A model generated the notes under the pieces. That model was not told where the DNA came from. It saw only the letters and a program-made list of their open reading frames with translations, and did no database searches. 64,000 nt of DNA from Ligula intestinalis (lineage: Eukaryota; Platyhelminthes; Cestoda; Diphyllobothriidea; Diphyllobothriidae): positions 11,727,590 through 11,791,589 of the forward strand of contig JAYGXS010000007.1 of assembly GCA_036362985.1 (NCBI GenBank), given 5' to 3'. A program made the translations under genes and the position numbers. Each line of letters begins with the position of its first letter. The stretch's first letter is position 1. Positions 33,620-43,877 of this stretch are shown here, in pieces.

Positions 33620-33838
33620 TTTTTACAGAGGGGACAAAGTCCTCGTCTTCGTGCTTCGATTAGATCGGTATAAGCCAGCAGCCTGCAATCAAGAGAGTCA
33701 GTAGGAATTATATTCTCTGCCTCTTCGTTCGTAAGTGCCAGAGGCAGTAACTTTTGCAGCTGCTGTTCACGCTTGCGAGAATAAGGCAGAGGCGAGTCAG
33801 GTATCTCGTCTGACGTCGTTTGACTGGCAATTGGGGGC
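33620..33838 (-). CDS. possible exon, unrecognised protein
   Basis: On the minus strand a TTTGCAG splice-acceptor pattern is followed by an open frame. It starts PPIASQTTSDEIPDSPLPYS and runs through EAENIIPTDSLDCRLLAYTD and RRRGLCPLCKNPG to a stop near 33577. The hydrophilic, low-repeat composition and two closely spaced Cys look more protein-like than the surrounding frames. The family is not recognised. The in-frame start near 33843 is TTG, so an internal exon is more likely than a complete gene. A GTGTCG after CCTG (about 33617-33622) is a poor donor candidate. Confidence 0.2.
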
Positions 33839-33844
33839 TGCAAA

Positions 33845-35189
33845 TCTATCTCAAAAATGACAAGAGTAGATCAATGGCCAAATGACGCAGGTACCGGTAC
33901 CGCTTTCGAAGACCGTGATTCATCGGGTAGCATTCAATGTGCACAAAACTGCCCGAAATGCATTGCGGCAGCTCACAGTTATAAGGTAACAGCGATTCAC
34001 AGTGTGGAGATATAAATCCCGTGCATCATCTCCAGAAGAGAAAAAATAAGAGGGAGCAATTTCACAAAACGGAATATATTTTGACTGAAGTTTCAAAAAC
34101 ACACTCATTCCCATCGTCAGAGTACCGTGCATGCTCTTCCGTAGGCCTTAAGTAAAATCGTCTTGCCGCCAGCCTCGTGTTATACCCGTGCTCGCTGCAC
34201 GTGCGTTCACCTGCCTGGTGGACGCTGGTTTGCTCTGACGTTTTGAAACCGACCAGTGGTGGATCCGCGTCCCCTTTGTTCCTTGCGCCACTATCGTGAT
34301 AGACGCTGCGCCACTTTACTCGCCACCCTTTTCCTAGCCAGGTGGGGGATCGTTCAGTTGTTGGTGTTCGCTTGGAGCGCTGTCGGCTTCACGGGCGCCT
34401 CCGAGGGAAAGGGTTTCGGAGGCGACGGCGCGACTCCAACTGGTGGACTGAGAGTCAGGCTGTTGTATATGGGTTTTTAAATTGGCCTCCATGTCATTCC
34501 CACGCATTAAGCTCCGAGCTAGTTTTATAGCACCCTTTTTAGCAAAACGAGCTCAAAAATACGAGTTCCAGGTGAGCTCGCGTTTGCGCTCTTGAAGCTT
34601 GAAAAATCTAATTTCATTTTTTAGCCGGACAAGGATTACCTCCTTTCATGCAAAAGCCACCTATTTTTCAAAACGCAGTTAAATATTACTTTTGGAAGAC
34701 TGTTTAGTAATATATGTATATAAATATAGAAAGCGGGCCTAAAAAATATTCTGGTACAAAAAATAAAAAATAAGCTTTCTTAGCCGCTTTTTCAGAATTC
34801 CCGGCTACCCGAACGCAGCAAATTGGAGTTCATGGACGGTTCTGTTAGCCCGTAGGGCCTTGGCGCATCAACTTCCTTATCATTGCGTCGTATGTCTGAA
34901 AGGAGGAAATTAGTAAATTTAGACTTTTATAGGGAAACGTGACGCAACAACAAATGACAAGGTTAAGTGTATAAGTTTACTCACATACGTAAAGGCCATT
35001 GCCAACCCAGCTGGTTGCAACAGTTGAAATACCACCTCAAAGGTTCCTATTATTCGAGGAAGTACCCTCGACAATTCAGTTCACTGCCCCTTTGGCAGCC
35101 AGAATACGACGCGTTTGCTCTCCTGAAACAGTGGAAGTAGTGTTGCAGTAGCTACAAAACACACTGCGCAGCAAAGAGAGATTAATTCA
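33845..35189. other. unassigned, GC-rich at 34.14-34.48 kb
   Basis: The frame 33920-34132 minus and overlapping plus frames 34256-34530 are unrecognised. The GC-rich patch could be a promoter for a minus-strand gene that would include the 33.6-33.8 kb exon candidate, but there is no direct support. Confidence 0.3.
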
Positions 35190-35690
35190 TAAGACAACCT
35201 TTTCTAGGAGACACCACAAGGGAACAAGTAAGGTGACGTCTATGGCAGCAGTCACAGATGCCCTCCCGTCGGCAAACCTACGGGTATTCTTCGCCAACTC
35301 TCCCCTTGTACTGATTGGGGGAGTATAGGGCAACTAACGTTGTAGATCATATTCATGTACATTTATTTCTTCGCCTGCTCCTGTGGAGCGGGATATAGTG
35401 GCCGAACAACGCGACGTCTGGAGAAGTGGGTACGCGAACACATAACAGCTAGGCTCGGCAAACGAGAATATCGATCGATTTTAAGTTCGATCTTTGCACA
35501 CTTGATCGATACAAACCACCAAGTTAGCGCGAGAGAGGCCTTCCAATTCTTATGTCAAGCACAGACACACCAATCTAACGGCCTGCGCAAACGAGTACTC
35601 ACCACAGCCGAATACGTGATAATCTGTCTAGAAAAGCCCCTTCTCTGCTGAAAAAAGGCGCTGATGGCAGCAGTTTGCCTACCTTGGCCA
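35190..35690 (+). mobile_element. PLE-B connector and GIY-YIG endonuclease fragment
   Basis: PFLGDTTREQVR, then (shifted frame) DALPSANLRVFFANSPLVLI, two stops, then the open frame 35355-35651. That frame contains FACSCGAGYSGRTTRRLEKW, REH, SSIFAHLIDTNHQVSAREAF and RVLTTAEYVIICLEKPLLC. These match the connector and GIY-YIG nuclease of PLEs: the YIG-equivalent YSG, the Arg in TTRRL, and the H in the NHQV segment. RT is absent. The 3'-terminal motif of this family follows at 35.94 kb. Frameshifts and stops make it a pseudogene. Confidence 0.8.
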
Positions 35691-35919
35691 ACTACACGAG
35701 TGAATCCCATGCCGCCCGAACCCACACCATCCGAAGCCACGCGCGCCGACCGTAAGAACATCGTTCACCCCTTCCTCTTCGTTGTTTGCCAGACCTTAAG
35801 TCCTCAAGACGCCGGCGTCAGCATGCATAAGACGAGGAAAAAACCGAGATTACTAATTTCACGCCATCCACCCTCCTCCCTACCAAGAGGACCATTGCAA
35901 CACTACTTATAACAGACTG
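35691..35919 (+). mobile_element. PLE-B 3' untranslated remainder
   Basis: Lies between the endonuclease stop and the terminal HHR-like motif. The reading frame 35664-35912 is a shadow of the degraded ORF end (CLPWPTT is a relic of the conserved C-terminal Pro-Trp-Pro segment). Confidence 0.4.
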
Positions 35920-36010
35920 TTTTAATACCTGCAATTTTATTGGCCTGTTGACGAATTGCTGAAAATACGTGTTTGCCAGCATGGCTTTTAATCGTAAAAT
36001 TGAGATTTTT
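35920..36010 (+). mobile_element. PLE-B terminus (family 4 HHR-like)
   Basis: TGCAATTTTATTGGCC, HHR motif, TTTTAATCGTAAAATT hairpin-like string, GAGATTTTTGCA. Same order as 44.99-45.07 kb downstream of another PLE-B endonuclease, which links this terminus to PLE-B. Confidence 0.7.
35940..35979 (+). ncRNA. hammerhead-ribozyme-like motif, family 4
   Basis: UUGGC, CUGUUGA (core with one change), a nine-base stem II region, GAA, AAUACGUGUU (decayed palindrome), cleavage-site U, GCCAG. UUGGC pairs with GCCAG over five positions. Stem II is minimal. Confidence 0.55.
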
Positions 36011-36609
36011 GCAGACGTTGGCTGTTCTATCGGTGACTTCCTTGTTCAGTAAAGACTAAGGAGGCCGCAGACATGATTTAAGCGGAGAATTGATACAAAC
36101 TCTTCGTATTGTGCCTGGCTTGTACTGCGCCCCCCAGTGCGATAACCATTCCCAACTCGCCACTCAGCTCTGGGGACGGCCTCTAGAACTACGTATGCCA
36201 CAAGGAAGTATTTTTTTCACTAACCGGGTCAAGGAACCGTGAAACCGAGGCAAGAGTTATATCTTATTCTGTGGAGCCCTTTAAACATCGATTTGATATC
36301 CCTAGGTGGCCACACAACTTGAACGACCTGTGATTCGAGTACCTTGTATGCTTAGAACTCTGCATAGAATAGTAAAATATTGAAATACTGGCATCCCAAG
36401 ATATTAAATTATGAAGGGAAGGGCTTCGTTGGGAAAACGGAAACTTCATTGTGCACATTTTCGAGGCAGGATCCCCCACTCGTCTTCAGATGGGAGAAAA
36501 TGTGTAACAAACAGCTAAAGAATGTTAAACTTTCAGAAATATCAATATTCATCTGACGTGTTCACTGATTGGCAGGATTGTCAGTCTGCGCTAGTAGGCG
36601 TTAAGTGCT
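36011..36609. other. unassigned stretch
   Basis: Nothing recognisable. Confidence 0.4.
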
Positions 36610-36867
36610 TTTTTAAAAGAAAAGGATGCAATCACTGGAACAAGAGTTTTATTTGTCTGACGTTTCGGATTCCCTCGGGAATCTTTAATCGTGGGCGATG
36701 GCAACACAGTCTTGGTAATGCGCAGATAGGGTTGCCTATCTACTTGCCTTTTGTCATTCTGCTGTGGTTGATGGCGCTCACTGAGTTTGGCTTCGAGGTA
36801 ACTATAGCTGACGTCTAACTCGATATGCCTGGTAATGCATGCCTAGTCTTAGTGCATTACTTCCAGG
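36610..36867 (-). mobile_element. PLE-A 3' UTR and terminus with HHR-like hairpin (family 3)
   Basis: Directly follows the PLE-A endonuclease on the minus strand: CAACCCTATCTGCGCATTAC, ACGATTAAAGATTC, hairpin GAUUCC with GGAAUC, GAAACGUC, AGACAAATAAAA, TTGTTCCAGTGATTGCATCC. The motif is 36655-36695. This is the copy that ties family 3 termini to PLE-A. Stem II is a perfect six-pair helix. The CUGANGA strand has decayed to ACGAUUAA. Confidence 0.75.
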
Positions 36868-38140
36868 AATTAACGGCCTTTTCTATTTGAATAACTGCCA
36901 ACAATCCGCGTGTTCTCCCATGCGAATTTGTGGCCAGTTTCCAGTGTCTGCATGGTCACCTTGGATAAATGGTTTCGTCTTCTGACCGCTGATGGATGTT
37001 GGTGTAGGCGGATTGAGGTTTTTCCCAGTGTGGTCACAGTAAACTTCATGACAACTGAAAAACGGGATCTTGTAGACAACCCTTTTTCTTTTAAGATAGC
37101 CAACCACGTCCTAAGGGTGTACAAGCTGTGATCGGAAGGTGGTTGCGAGTTGGTGTGACACTTGTGTCTGGTGTTTTTTTTAGTTTTCTTTCGACAAGCT
37201 TACATAATTTTTTTTCCAACTGGGAGAGTTCGCCAGGTTAGTGTTTGCGGTAGTTTGTATGTCGTGCCATTCGAAATGCCTTTTTCTTTTCCTTTGGATG
37301 CTTGCCGTTTTATGCCATGAAGCACAAAATTGCGTAGAAACCATTTTTAGAGAATAATTTCAAAAAGTTTTTTATTCCTTCTTCGTAACCTTTGTCATCA
37401 AGGCAGTGTGTTTTAGCTCGGTTGATGAGGCTGTAGACAGAACTTTTTTTGTTAGAGACTAAATGGTTGCTCATAAAATGTAGACTGACTTCCAAATATG
37501 CTTCTTTACGGTAAACAGATGTACGAAGTGTTCCATTGGTATTTCCATGTACAAGGGTATCTAGGAATGAGATTTTCCCGTCAAACTCCGTTTGGAGTGC
37601 AAATGCAATTCCTGTGAATGTGGAATTGAGCTTCTTGTGGATAAGGTCCAAATCATTCTTCCTGATGATGACAAATTTATCATCTATAGAGCGTAGCCAG
37701 AATTTGGGTTTGGCTGTGGAGAGGACTATTGTTTCACTTTTTTGCATTTTAGCTTCGGCCGGAAAGCCAGACATGGGTGAACCCATGTGAGCTCCTTGTA
37801 GTTGTTGGTAGTGTTAAGCGAAGAAGGAAAGTTGGTTTCAAGACAAAGTAAGTGTTGGAGTAAAGCCTCTGCAGGTACATTAATGTTGTAGACCTGGCGT
37901 AGTTTTTATCGGTGCAGCGTCTCGCTAAATCCAGAGGGATTGAGGTGAGGAGTGAGACCATCTCGAATGAAACCATGATTTCGTCAGTTAAGACTTTGAT
38001 TCTTTTTAGTTTTTCTAGAAACGCTTTTGAATTACCAATGTAGTACTCAGAGTTCTTTTTAAGTGGGTTTAGTTGGTAAAACAGCCACTTAGAGACCCTG
38101 TAGTCGGGTGTACCGATTAAAGAAACTATCAGTCACAGTT
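36868..38140 (-). mobile_element. PLE-A reverse transcriptase plus GIY-YIG, pseudogene
   Basis: Most complete PLE here. From 38137 the minus strand reads LIVSLIGTPDYRVSKWLFYQ, then MVSFEMVSLLTSIPLDLA (RT motif A region, first catalytic Asp replaced by Glu in SFEMVS). After a frameshift near 37790 it reads QLQGAHMGSPMSGFPAEA, KFWLRSIDDKFVIIRK (motif C, IDD kept), GKISFLDTLVHGNTNGTLRT, SVYRKEA and NRAKTHCLDD (thumb) to a stop at 37310. The GIY-YIG part (36868-37124) lies in two frames: RVVYKIPFFSCHEVYCDHTG, then SAVRRRNHLSKVTMQTLETG and HKFAWENTRIVGS. PLEs prime at chromosome breaks or ends and use this nuclease for insertion (family knowledge). The 5' end is truncated. At least two frameshifts make it inactive. 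Confidence 0.85.
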
Positions 38141-38904
38141 GAATTCCATTTTCCCAAAGAAGACTTTATCTTCATAACTGTATTAAAGTATACATCAGAA
38201 CCAACTGACAACAACAATCAGTGCATTATGCCACTATTAAACAAAGAGGGAAGAATGAAAGGGGTACAAACTTAAACAATGGATAGACGTATTCAAGAAC
38301 AAGGGAGTCGTCCAAATATTGCCTGAATCTACACAATGGAAGTACACATGTCCAACAACACTACATGTGTGCAGGACGAAGCTAGGCCTGCGATAGCGTG
38401 CGTGGTGGGAGAGGGGACGATCGCTGCCTTCATGTGACTTCGGAGCCAGTTACTGTGGTGTCTCATTGATGTGAAACATTCCTCGGGAGGGGTGTTGTAT
38501 ACTGCACCGGATGGGTTGTTCAAGTGGTCCTTGAAGCGGCAACGACTAGGCTACACGCGAGGGGAACCTGGGTCAAGAGTGTTCAGTTCAACTAGGTGCA
38601 CCAGCTGTATATCAAGGCATTTTTTTCTTAAACAGGAGCAGTGGCATTTTAAAGTGGCACTCTTGCAGCCGCGACTGTTTTGGACACGCGTGTACATTCG
38701 ATTGGAAGTGGTTCAAAAGGCGTCAGGTCATCCAGGCGTGGAAAGTTGCCTGCGCGCAGTCGCTTGACGTTGAGACATTGAGCTTTGAACAAATGTGGAG
38801 TTCAGCCAGCAGTCTTGTGGAAAAGGGATTCAACGTAGGGGGTGGGAACAGCTTCTAGGTCGGACATAATCGCACTGGAGATGGACTTAAAGAATTATAA
38901 AATT
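38141..38904. other. unassigned stretch upstream of PLE-A
   Basis: May include the unreadable N-terminal PLE-A region near 38.14-38.2 kb. Frames at 38.3-38.8 kb are unrecognised. Confidence 0.35.
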
Positions 38905-39066
38905 TCAAAGAAAGGTGTCCTTTGGGAAAGTGAGTAAATTTATTGAGTAATATTTCGACACTGGTTCACTAACTCGTCGTCAGACTTGAGATAGAAGTGC
39001 CTGGAGATCCAGTGTCGAAAAGTTACTGAATAAACTTACTCGCTTTCCTGAAGGACGCCTTTCCTT
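38905..39066. repeat. head-to-head pair of PLE-C termini with HHR-like motif (family 2)
   Basis: Arm 38905-38962 (minus) and arm 39010-39066 (plus) are inverted copies: TCCAGTGTCGAAA, ATAAA.TTACTC.CTTTCC, AAGGA.G.C. The minus side holds a full HHR motif at 38945-38988: AGU, CUGACGA, stem II with UGG pairing with CCA around UGAA, GAAA and the tail. The plus side keeps only the distal half (CCTGGAGATCCAGTGTCGAA). Second example of inverted terminal units, after 1.4-1.6 kb. Confidence 0.7.
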
Positions 39067-41069
39067 GAAATTTCATTTCTTGGGGTGCCTGTCTTTCAGC
39101 TTATACGAAACAAGGCCAAAATTGCTAAGCTTAATTTATTACTGTGACTTATTTACCTTGAAACACAAACTAAGGTTGTGACCCTGTTTTCATTCATGTG
39201 GCTGTAATGCCCTTACATTGTTTCTGATTCTTGAGATTTATATATTTTAAAATATGGCTTTTAAAAGCGTAAGCCTATGTCCCTCAAATAAAATGACTGG
39301 TTAGGGCTAATGCTTGTATAATTGTGCAGATATTTTGTCTCCTGGCGTGCTTCAAATGGTTTAATTTCCTTCAATTGCAGCAGAGCCACGGGTGTGTTTA
39401 TTTGCTGAAGCTGACTCCAAGCAAATCTAAGAATTTGCCTTTTATCGTGGTTTCCATAATACCGTTGTTCGCACTTATTCCGTTGCGTGGATGCTCACAT
39501 CACTGGTTGTTTGTTCAGCTTTCAGTGCGAGCTGGATATTTGCATCGAACGAGTTCAATATCTCCTTGCCCTTTGCACCTTATTTAGGCAACGGTGAAAA
39601 TGTTTTTGGCATAACATATCCGGGAGTTCGGCTGATGTTAGGTTAATACCCGATGCAAAACCACTTTGGCTGTCAGGTATGATCTAATATAGCCCATAAA
39701 AAGAACCCCTTACTTTTCTGTAGATTTTTCCACTAAATTTGAAAAGGGTGATAAATAAATGTCATAGAAATTCTATCAGGACTCCAGAGAGTTGATGCTC
39801 ATCCACTAGCATTTTACCAGGACTTAATTGAGCATTTCTATCGCTAACTGTTATGAAATAAGGCGAAGAACGAAATAAAATCCAAAATATCAGGAATTTA
39901 TCTGGCTTTAGTGTTTAGCAGGGGCTGTTCCTTTTAGTGAGTTTCTCACATTAAGCGTGAGACCGTCAAGCACCAGTTTTGCAAAATGCGATGTCGACGA
40001 GCCATTTAGAGATAAAGTGGGACATGTGGGGGTGCGTTTGCCCACTGCTTTTCTGGGAGACTGCAAAAAAGGAGTTGTTAATGAACCCCTCTGACGATTT
40101 ATAGATGCCTACATTCTCCTACCTCATTCTTTACTGCTCTCCAGCTATTTATCCAGCTCAACCTAAAAAACTGGTCAGTTTTAAACGTATCCTCCGAATA
40201 TTCTCTTCAGCTGCCGGTGTTTCTTTCCTTTTAAGCTGATATTATAATACGGGAACACTTGAAAACGGTCAAGCAATTTGCCGATCGTATCCTCTATACT
40301 CGAAACTAATGGCTATGAAGTCTTCCCTTACTATGCGCCGAAGTTTCCGCCATACAGTAGTCGCCGGTAACTAAGCCCACCTCGGGCCCAGACCAAATTG
40401 GGCTTAATAAGCGGTGGGCGCATTAAGCAGAGAGTTCTAGTTCTTGATTAGCAAACACTGTTTAGGCACTACACATTACATACGTACTGTAATATGTGTA
40501 GAGCTTGGTTATGTACAAGAAAGGAATGCTATTTGGCTGTATTTTACGTAATAACAAAAACAAAAAAAATAATTTGTGACACGTAACCAGTTGCGAAAGT
40601 AGAGAGATAAGAATTTTTACTCTATTCTGTTGGCAAACAGGACTTTGTAGCCGGCGACCGGGCTTATTAGCCGGTGGATTTTGCTTTGTAAAATTCCGGC
40701 ATGTTACCACTCGAAACTCCCATTATTAGCATGCTACCTCAGGTATGATGAAATGGAAATGCAGAAGTTGAAAGTTGACCGGTCTTCATCACAGATGTGG
40801 ATATCATGTAAACCTTTAAACTTTGAATGTTTAATGACCCTTTAAATAACCTTATGCCTTGTTCTCCGTGAATGGAAGCATATTTTGCCGAACATTTTAG
40901 ATATTAACACTCAAAATAAAACTTTTTCTCGCTCTCAGCACTGCTTGTGACCACACTTGCAGACCCGAGAAATGTAGAGCCCGTGGATAAATCTTTTTCA
41001 CTGATTTTTTTTACTTGAAGGTAGTTACGGCAGATCTTAATAATTCACTCGATCCACATGTGATAAAGT
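39067..41069. other. unassigned stretch
   Basis: Two kilobases without a recognised repeat or domain-bearing frame. The frames at 39324-39587 and 40462-40710 are unrecognised. Confidence 0.4.
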
Positions 41070-41135
41070 CGGCATTCTCGGTGGGATTCGAACCCATGGC
41101 ATCAAAAGCTTTACCTTACCAAGCTTCGAGGCCTC
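41070..41135 (-). repeat. tRNA-like SINE head
   Basis: Minus strand GGCCTCGAAGCTTGGTAAGG, then ATGGGTTCGAATCCCACCG, a perfect B-box arm. The anticodon region is deleted. Divergently placed to the plus-strand head at 41168. Confidence 0.6.
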
Positions 41136-41167
41136 CAACAGGAAAATTGATGTAAATCCCAATTGGG

Positions 41168-41246
41168 TCGATTCGTCAGTTGGCTGGAGCGTTCATTGTA
41201 CTGAATCCTTCCCCATGCTTGGGTTCGAATTCCACCAAGGCTGACC
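41168..41246 (+). repeat. tRNA-like SINE head
   Basis: TCGATTCGTCAGTTGGCTGG (A-box-like) and TTGGGTTCGAATTCCACC (B-box). No complete cloverleaf. Confidence 0.55.
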
Positions 41247-41619
41247 ACTTTTTGCATGTGGGCCAAGTGAATTTATTTTAAATGTCAACTCCCATGAGGC
41301 AGTCAGCTGTAATGAGTTTACCTTGGTTCATCAGTTGAAGGCCATAAACGGAATCCCTGAAGGTAAATCAACACGGCACCACCAACGCGGTCGTTATCAC
41401 TTGTTTGTAGTAGTCCGACATGTTACCACGTACTCAGGAAGTATCGATCAGAAGCATTTGCTTAGTTGAACCACAGTAAAATATAAGACTTTTTAGTAAA
41501 TAATTGGTCGCATTATGGTGCTTATAGTTTGTGTATAGTAGCTTTCATCTTCCTTCATATTTCTATTCATTGGAAAATGGGAATCTCAAGTGACGTTATT
41601 TGAAGTAAAGACGTTCTTC
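41247..41619. other. unassigned stretch
   Basis: Nothing recognisable. Confidence 0.4.
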
Positions 41620-42462
41620 GGAAAACAATGTAAGTTTATTCAGTAAATTTTCTACGCTGAATCCCCAGGTCGTCGTCGGGCTTTAGAAGATGTGCAACGA
41701 GCAACTTACCTTTCAAACGTACTGAAAAAAAATTAATAATCACTTTTTTGTGAGCGCTAATTGGCGGCAACCATTTGCGTCACTTTGTATTGATCGACTC
41801 TCGTCTATCTTTCTTTGCAATGTTTGTACATTCTATCCATCTCGATATGTCCTTTGATGCATGAATCATCGGAGTGCGTTACCTCAATAAATGAGCCACC
41901 CTTTGGGAGAAGCCAACTCCGAAGATGCATGTTTGGTCCAATGCGAAGGTGTGTCCCGTATCAAGGCTATGCATAGCCACTTCGGATAAATGGTCATGTC
42001 GTTTCACCACCAATTGGTGCTTATGGATCTGTGGGGAGAGAGACCTTCCTTTTTGTCCACAATATACGGTACCAAAAACTTTGCAGGGGCTTTTGTAAAC
42101 TACTTCTTTTTTATCAAAATAGCCAACCCTTGCCTTGGGGTCTAAGAGCTAAGCGCGTAAAGTGGCCGTTGGTTTGTTTGCCGCCTTATTCGGTAGTTCC
42201 ACAAGTGCCTTTCAACGAGCTCAGGCACATTCTTTATGGATTCGCCATGTATTTGTTTTTGGCGCCCGAGTAGAACTACCTAGTTCCTATTCTCTGATTT
42301 TTTGTTGATTCATGCAGTGATATTCAAAGTCTCTGGGATAACCATTGCGAGAAAACAAATCAAACGGATAATTTAGTTCAACTCGGTGGGTTTCCTCGTC
42401 AGAGCAATGGTTCTTCGCTCGGCGTTGCAGACTGTTGACGATACCACTTTTGCGAAATGGCC
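41620..42462 (-). mobile_element. PLE-C: RT thumb, connector, GIY-YIG and 3' terminus
   Basis: Minus strand in order: FRKSGIVNSLQRRAKNHCSD and ELNYPFDLFSRNGYPRDF (PLE RT C-terminal thumb, 42290-42460); connector LVELPNKAANKPTATLRAL; then, in another frame, KARVGYFDKKEVVYKSPCKV, GTVYCGQKGRSLSPQIHKHQ, HLSEVAMHSLDTGHTFALD (GIY-YIG, 41870-42140); a 170-bp 3' region; then the family-2 HHR. GIY equivalents are VVY and VYCG, and the DTGH motif is kept. At least two frameshifts. It abuts an oppositely oriented PLE-C terminus at about 42462. Confidence 0.8.
41638..41684 (-). ncRNA. hammerhead-ribozyme-like motif, family 2
   Basis: Minus strand: CCGACGA (core start U changed to C), C, GAC, CUGG-GGAU-UCAG, C, GUA, GAAA, then AUUU, ACUG. 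The stem II inner helix CUGG/UCAG is kept with a G-U. Core change and altered stem III suggest inactivity. Confidence 0.55.
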
Positions 42463-43150
42463 ATGCACTCCGTCGATTCATGTATCAACCCACACATCGA
42501 ATTGGATTGAATGCATAAACGTCTCAAATAAAGATTGAAGAGACGAGAGCCGATCGATAGAGACTGACCCAAGTGACAGCCGCCAGTTAGCGCCTGCGTG
42601 AAGCGATTATTTACTTCTTCAGTTCATTTGAATTTTTGATGGTTTTTGCACATCTTACACCTCAAGGATAGGGTTAGCTATCTATAAAAAATAAGTCGTT
42701 AAAAAGATCCTGTGCAAAGCTTGTAATGCCGAAAACTGTGGACAAAAGGAAGCATACGTCTCCCCACACATCCATAAGCACCTACTGACAGTGAAGAAAA
42801 GTGACCATTTATCCGAAGTGGCTTTAAGTAGCCTTGATACGGGACACAGCATCGCATGGGAAACGCATCTTTGTGATCTGTCTCTCACAAAGAGTGGATA
42901 ATTTATTGAGGCCACGCACTCCGATGATTTACACATAAACGGATGTATCAGACCGATAGAATGTACAAATATATTTCAAAGAAAGATAGATGAGAGTCGA
43001 TCAATACAGAGTGACGCAAATGGCAGCCGCCAATTAGCGCTCACACGAAATTACTATTGCTTTTTTTCCAGCACGTTTGAACGTTTAGTTGTTCTTTGCA
43101 CATCTTCTAAAGTCTGACGACGACTTGGGGATCCAGGGTCGAGTAAACTT
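42463..43150 (+). mobile_element. PLE-C partial tandem: terminus, GIY-YIG, terminus
   Basis: 42463-42663 is a PLE-C 3' region (GCACTCCG, CAAATAAAGATTGAAGAGACG, CAGCCGCCAGTTAGCGC). It runs into a GIY-YIG frame on the plus strand (42664-42900: RIGLAIYKK, stop, VVKKILCKACNAENCGQKEA, HLSEVALSSLDTGHSIAWE). A second copy of the same 3' region follows (CAGCCGCCAATTAGCGC), ending in the family-2 HHR. Terminus before and after coding sequence is the pseudo-LTR arrangement described for PLEs. The coding part is 5'-truncated and carries stops. Confidence 0.8.
43109..43141 (+). ncRNA. hammerhead-ribozyme-like motif, family 2, 3'-deleted
   Basis: AAGU, CUGACGA, C, GAC, UUGG-GGAU-CCAG, G, GUC, GA, then AGTAAACTT. 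The core strand and stem II are excellent. The AAAC, stem III and first stem I bases are deleted relative to the 38.95 and 41.64 kb copies, so no cleavage is expected. Confidence 0.6.
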
Positions 43151-43804
43151 TCCTTGCTTTCCAAATAATGTTCTTCATTCAATTTCTGTTTATCCATCAA
43201 AAGTGGCAGATTTATGCTAAGCGATATAAAATTGGCTCTAGAAGAATGGCATTTCTTCCCGTAAAAAATAGCAGTTTGTTTTGCCTCAGCTTTAACTGAC
43301 ATTTTTACTTTAGTTACGAAGGTCGAGGCATGATTCTTCCCATCTAAAAAGCCTGATTCATTAGCAAAGCACTTAAAGGAATTACAACTGTTATGGGTTT
43401 CAGCTCTTTGCTTTGATTGGTAATGTTGCCGATATATTTGCCCGTGCGAAATTTACCAGGCCCTCGAGGGGTATTGCTACGCGTCTCGCATGGACAGCTT
43501 TCTACACCATATGGAAAGTGCACAACATACCTGTTGCCTTATTATACCTCCTCTCCCATAATAAAAGCTGCTCTTATGTTGGGCATATGGAAAGGTCGAG
43601 CCGTGGCAACCGCATTTTCACGTTGCAGAAAAGAACGCCGTCAAAAGGGTGCAAAAGTATGTTTGTTTTATTTTTTTAAGCTAACCACAAAGCCCGAATT
43701 CCAGATAGGTCGTAGCCAACATCCTGATATTCATACTTTCTCTTTACGGAGTAGACCAGTCGGAAATGTTCTATTGTGAAGACAACCACTGCACAGAAGT
43801 AGAA
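43151..43804. other. unassigned stretch
   Basis: Overlapping plus frames at 43413-43779 have no recognised domain. Confidence 0.35.
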
Positions 43805-43877
43805 AATACCATCGCGGGAACAGGAACTTTATTTGCATGAGGTTTTGGATTCCGTCGAGAACGGTTTATCATAGGTA
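43805..43877 (-). mobile_element. PLE-A terminus relic (family 3)
   Basis: Minus strand CCTATGATAAACCGTTCTCG, ACGGAAUCC, AAAACCUC, TTTATTTGCA-type tail inverted, GTTCCCGCGATGG. It joins directly to a plus-strand PLE-B copy at 43878. Confidence 0.6.
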
